Below are positions 62,242-64,000 of a DNA stretch of 64,000 bases, one piece after another. How positions within the stretch are numbered: position 1 is the stretch's first letter; each line of letters starts with the position of its first letter. The stretch lies in contig NZ_FMXK01000014.1 in NCBI RefSeq assembly GCF_900103635.1, positions 49,189 to 113,188 on the forward strand, in the 5' to 3' direction. Position numbers and translations under genes: made by a program. The notes under the pieces are model-generated. The model was not told the DNA's origin and did no database searches. It worked only from the letters and a program-made list of their open reading frames with translations. The DNA comes from Butyrivibrio sp. INlla18. Its GTDB lineage: Bacteria; Bacillota; Clostridia; Lachnospirales; Lachnospiraceae.

Positions 62242-63854
62242 GACGAGGTTGGCAATGCCACTCCGAGAGTCCTGTAAATATCTGCCTGCTTGTCCAGAAG
62301 CTCACCAATCCTGAGCGCACGCTTTTCGTCCTCATAACACTCAAGGACATCAAGCTTATCAAGCAGCTGTTGCATTGTGTAAGTTTTATATAAATCTGTT
62401 TCCTTCATCTTGTGATCAAGGTGGGAAATCAGAATTAGTGCTATAAACTCGTTGAATATTTTGCCATCGAGATTCTTCTCGGACTTGGCGAGAAGCCTTC
62501 TCATATTGAGTCTTTCCTTGAGATTGCCAAACGCTTTCTCTACGACATCCTTCATTCTGTATAGATGAAGGGCGGTGAATGCGTCCATCTTCTCGTTGGT
62601 GATGATGGCAAAGTATCCTATGTGCTTGCGAGCAGCTTTGATCTCATCTTCTTTGTAGTAGACCTGCCTTCCTCGGACAGGGGTATCCTTTACTTCAAAG
62701 AAACGGGCGTAAGCTTTCTTGTGATCCTCAACCGGTTTGCCAGAAAGAAGCTCATTGCAGTAGTCCATGATACGCTTGTCAAAAGCCTGCTCTTCATCAG
62801 CACCTCTTTCGATGCTGTAGAAATAGTGGATGTAGATCCGGCGTTTCTCTTCGAGGGTGTCGCCCTTGTATGGCCTGTCCTGAGTATAATTCCACTCAGC
62901 GCTGACTGTAAGTCCATAAGTATTAAGGCCTTCGTCGAAGTTGTTGAACATACGGATATCATCATATACATCATCAAGATTCTTCTTGATGAACTTAAGG
63001 GAGAGCTTTACTCCTACAAGGAATTTAACGTGCTCCCTGTACAGACCATTGATGTTGTCCTCAGAGTAAAAGCCTCTGTCCATGACAAACTTGGTCTTGC
63101 CAAAGCCCAGGATATCCAGATCCTCAAGAAGGTGCTTGACCGTCTTTGAATCAGGGATGTTGCCGGCAAGCTTGCGGTAATAGAACGGAAGACCGGATTT
63201 CTCTCCGAACACAAGAAGGAGATTTATCTGAGGAAGCCTGTCGTTTTCCTTGTTCTTGCCCCACTGAGCCTGCTTAAGAGTTTCTGAGTAGCTTGAGAAG
63301 CTGGAGCTGTCATAAGCCCAGTACTCATCCTCGACACGTCTCTTGGCCTGTAACCGCAAGAACTTGGCTATCTGATCATCAGTGATGGATGCGAACATCT
63401 CACTGCTTCTGGGTGAAGCTATATCTTGTCCATAAGGATGCTTATGGGTAAGATTCCATTTTTCAAACCTGTATAGAGGATTGTTATCCTCAAGTACAAG
63501 GTAAAAAGCTACTGACAAAAGCTTTTTGTACATATCCGGAAAGCACTGCTTAAGATCAGCTGTAAGTCCTATCTGATCAGCAAACTGCTCCAGAAGATAT
63601 GTGGCGCCAAAATAAAGGTGCTTTGTCTCAGTATATGTGACCGGGCCTGTTCTGGCAGGCAAAGCTTTAGGAGTCTTGGACTCGCCTTTCTTTGCGCGTC
63701 CTCTGGTAGGGATTATCTCCCCAGAGACTGGGTCAACCTTTCCAATGCAGACACGCTTGGACCTCGACTGCTGTTTCTCCTTGTCCCAGTAATAGGTTGT
63801 CTCGTAAGCGTAGGTAATACCGGATCTTTTGTCAGTTTGTGTAATGATTGCCAT
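62235..63854 (-). CDS. IS1634/IS4-superfamily DDE transposase
   Basis: 539 residues, intact. The catalytic pattern is Y-D-S-S-S-F-S (first Asp), V-M-D-R-G-F-Y-S (second Asp) and a late Y-R-M-K-D-V-V-E-K-A-F-G-N-L-K (the Y-R-E-K signature with the Glu). The length and the insertion-rich region between second Asp and Glu fit the IS1634 group. Its stop codon lies in the inner edge of the left inverted repeat. Expression is probably driven from the A/T-rich region at 63865-63900, which also contains a palindrome. Confidence 0.93.
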   Translation of the reverse strand: MAIITQTDKRSGITYAYETTYYWDKEKQQSRSKRVCIGKVDPVSGEIIPTRGRAKKGESKTPKALPARTGPVTYTETKHLYFGATYLLEQFADQIGLTADLKQCFPDMYKKLLSVAFYLVLEDNNPLYRFEKWNLTHKHPYGQDIASPRSSEMFASITDDQIAKFLRLQAKRRVEDEYWAYDSSSFSSYSETLKQAQWGKNKENDRLPQINLLLVFGEKSGLPFYYRKLAGNIPDSKTVKHLLEDLDILGFGKTKFVMDRGFYSEDNINGLYREHVKFLVGVKLSLKFIKKNLDDVYDDIRMFNNFDEGLNTYGLTVSAEWNYTQDRPYKGDTLEEKRRIYIHYFYSIERGADEEQAFDKRIMDYCNELLSGKPVEDHKKAYARFFEVKDTPVRGRQVYYKEDEIKAARKHIGYFAIITNEKMDAFTALHLYRMKDVVEKAFGNLKERLNMRRLLAKSEKNLDGKIFNEFIALILISHLDHKMKETDLYKTYTMQQLLDKLDVLECYEDEKRALRIGELLDKQADIYRTLGVALPTSSC

Positions 63855-63864
63855 CGCCCCACCT

Positions 63865-63899
63865 CGTCATGTTTTCTATAAATATTATAAAACATGACG
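63865..63899. promoter_or_regulatory. Palindrome in the transposase promoter region
   Basis: CGTCATGTTTT (63865-63875) and AAAACATGACG (63889-63899) form a perfect 11-base inverted repeat around 13 A/T-rich bases just upstream of the transposase start. It overlaps one of the TGACGAGGT sites, so transposase could bind here and repress its own gene. Confidence 0.6.
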
Positions 63900-63984
63900 A
63901 TGCAAAAATCAAGAGAGAAATAGCAATAAATTCAGTATTTTAGCGGATTTCAGAAATCTGTGACGAGGTTTTCATCGTCACGTT

Positions 63985-64000
63985 TCCGAGAATCCAGGTT
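63985..64000. repeat. Right terminal inverted repeat of the IS element
   Basis: TCCGAGAATCCAGGTT, the exact inverse of 62219-62234, ending at the window edge. Confidence 0.92.

Larger units (their letters stand above)
62219..64000 (-). mobile_element. IS1634-like insertion sequence, about 1.78 kb
   Basis: Bounded by perfect 16-base inverted repeats and filled by one transposase gene. The right repeat ends on the last base of the window, so the target duplication cannot be checked. TGACGAGGT occurs at three places: 62241-62249, 63861-63869 (minus strand) and 63961-63969. These are probably transposase-binding sites. The element interrupts a membrane-protein gene of the polysaccharide locus. 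Confidence 0.92.

Noticed and set aside
62565..63149. A 194-residue plus-strand ORF inside the IS element
   Set aside because: It is antisense to the intact transposase and reflects that gene's codon pattern.

Overview
The window looks like part of a Lachnospiraceae-type genome (Butyrivibrio/Pseudobutyrivibrio/Roseburia relatives are the best guess). It has moderate to low G+C, AGGAGG-type ribosome binding sites, TAATG/ATGA-coupled genes and many clostridial membrane-protein families. This is inferred from composition and protein families, not from an rRNA gene. Every gene I accept lies on the minus strand, so the locus reads from 64 kb down to 1. Most gaps are short or negative, which implies long operons. 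I saw no rRNA, tRNA or CRISPR array.

The core is a large cell-surface polysaccharide locus. It contains sugar-nucleotide and sugar-modifying enzymes (ManC-type guanylyltransferase, FdtA/FdtB-like 3-amino-sugar pair, UDP-sugar epimerase, a flavin amine-oxidase/mutase-like protein, pyruvyl transferase-like protein). It also has a WcaJ-type initiating phosphotransferase, a TagA/CpsF transferase with an unusual membrane-anchored N-terminus, GT2 and GT4 transferases, two Wzx-type flippases and a Wzy/ligase-like protein. There are two complete MBOAT plus SGNH acyl-transfer pairs (3.4-6.4 kb and 49.2-52.1 kb), an acyltransferase-3, three radical SAM/SPASM proteins, and more than a dozen large multi-pass proteins of GT-C, GtrII, DUF6056, DUF6044, DUF6020 or DUF6077 type.

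Region by region: 0-9 kb holds a LicD fragment, a split DUF6077-like gene, a repeat-rich intergenic region, uridine kinase, the first MBOAT/SGNH pair, a GT2 and the flavoprotein. 9-18.5 kb holds an SGNH lipoprotein, flippase, GT2, GT-C proteins and a radical SAM protein. 18.5-25.6 kb holds ManC, the FdtA/B pair, GT2, a DUF6056 protein and the epimerase. 25.6-40 kb mixes polysaccharide genes (initiating transferase, polymerase, TagA-like) with unrelated modules: a Fic protein, an AAA/DUF1703 ATPase, a YefM/RelE-type toxin-antitoxin pair and a Septu-like PtuA/PtuB defence pair. 40-62 kb is a second polysaccharide block, more A/T-rich toward its end. 62.2-64 kb is an IS1634-like element whose right inverted repeat ends exactly at the window edge.

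The points most worth following up are these. (1) The Septu-like pair sits inside the polysaccharide operon. (2) A conserved hairpin element occurs in two copies (2692-2807 and 19850-19989) whose stems differ in sequence but keep pairing, as expected of a structured RNA. One copy is the leader of manC. (3) Four hairpins sit in tandem at 74-75 bp spacing (2293-2570). (4) A seven-base C tract (36780-36786) puts a DUF6020-like gene out of frame. (5) The IS element has cut off the 5' end of a membrane-protein gene. (6) A degenerate GCATGCC repeat of about 64 bp fills most of the gap upstream of manC.
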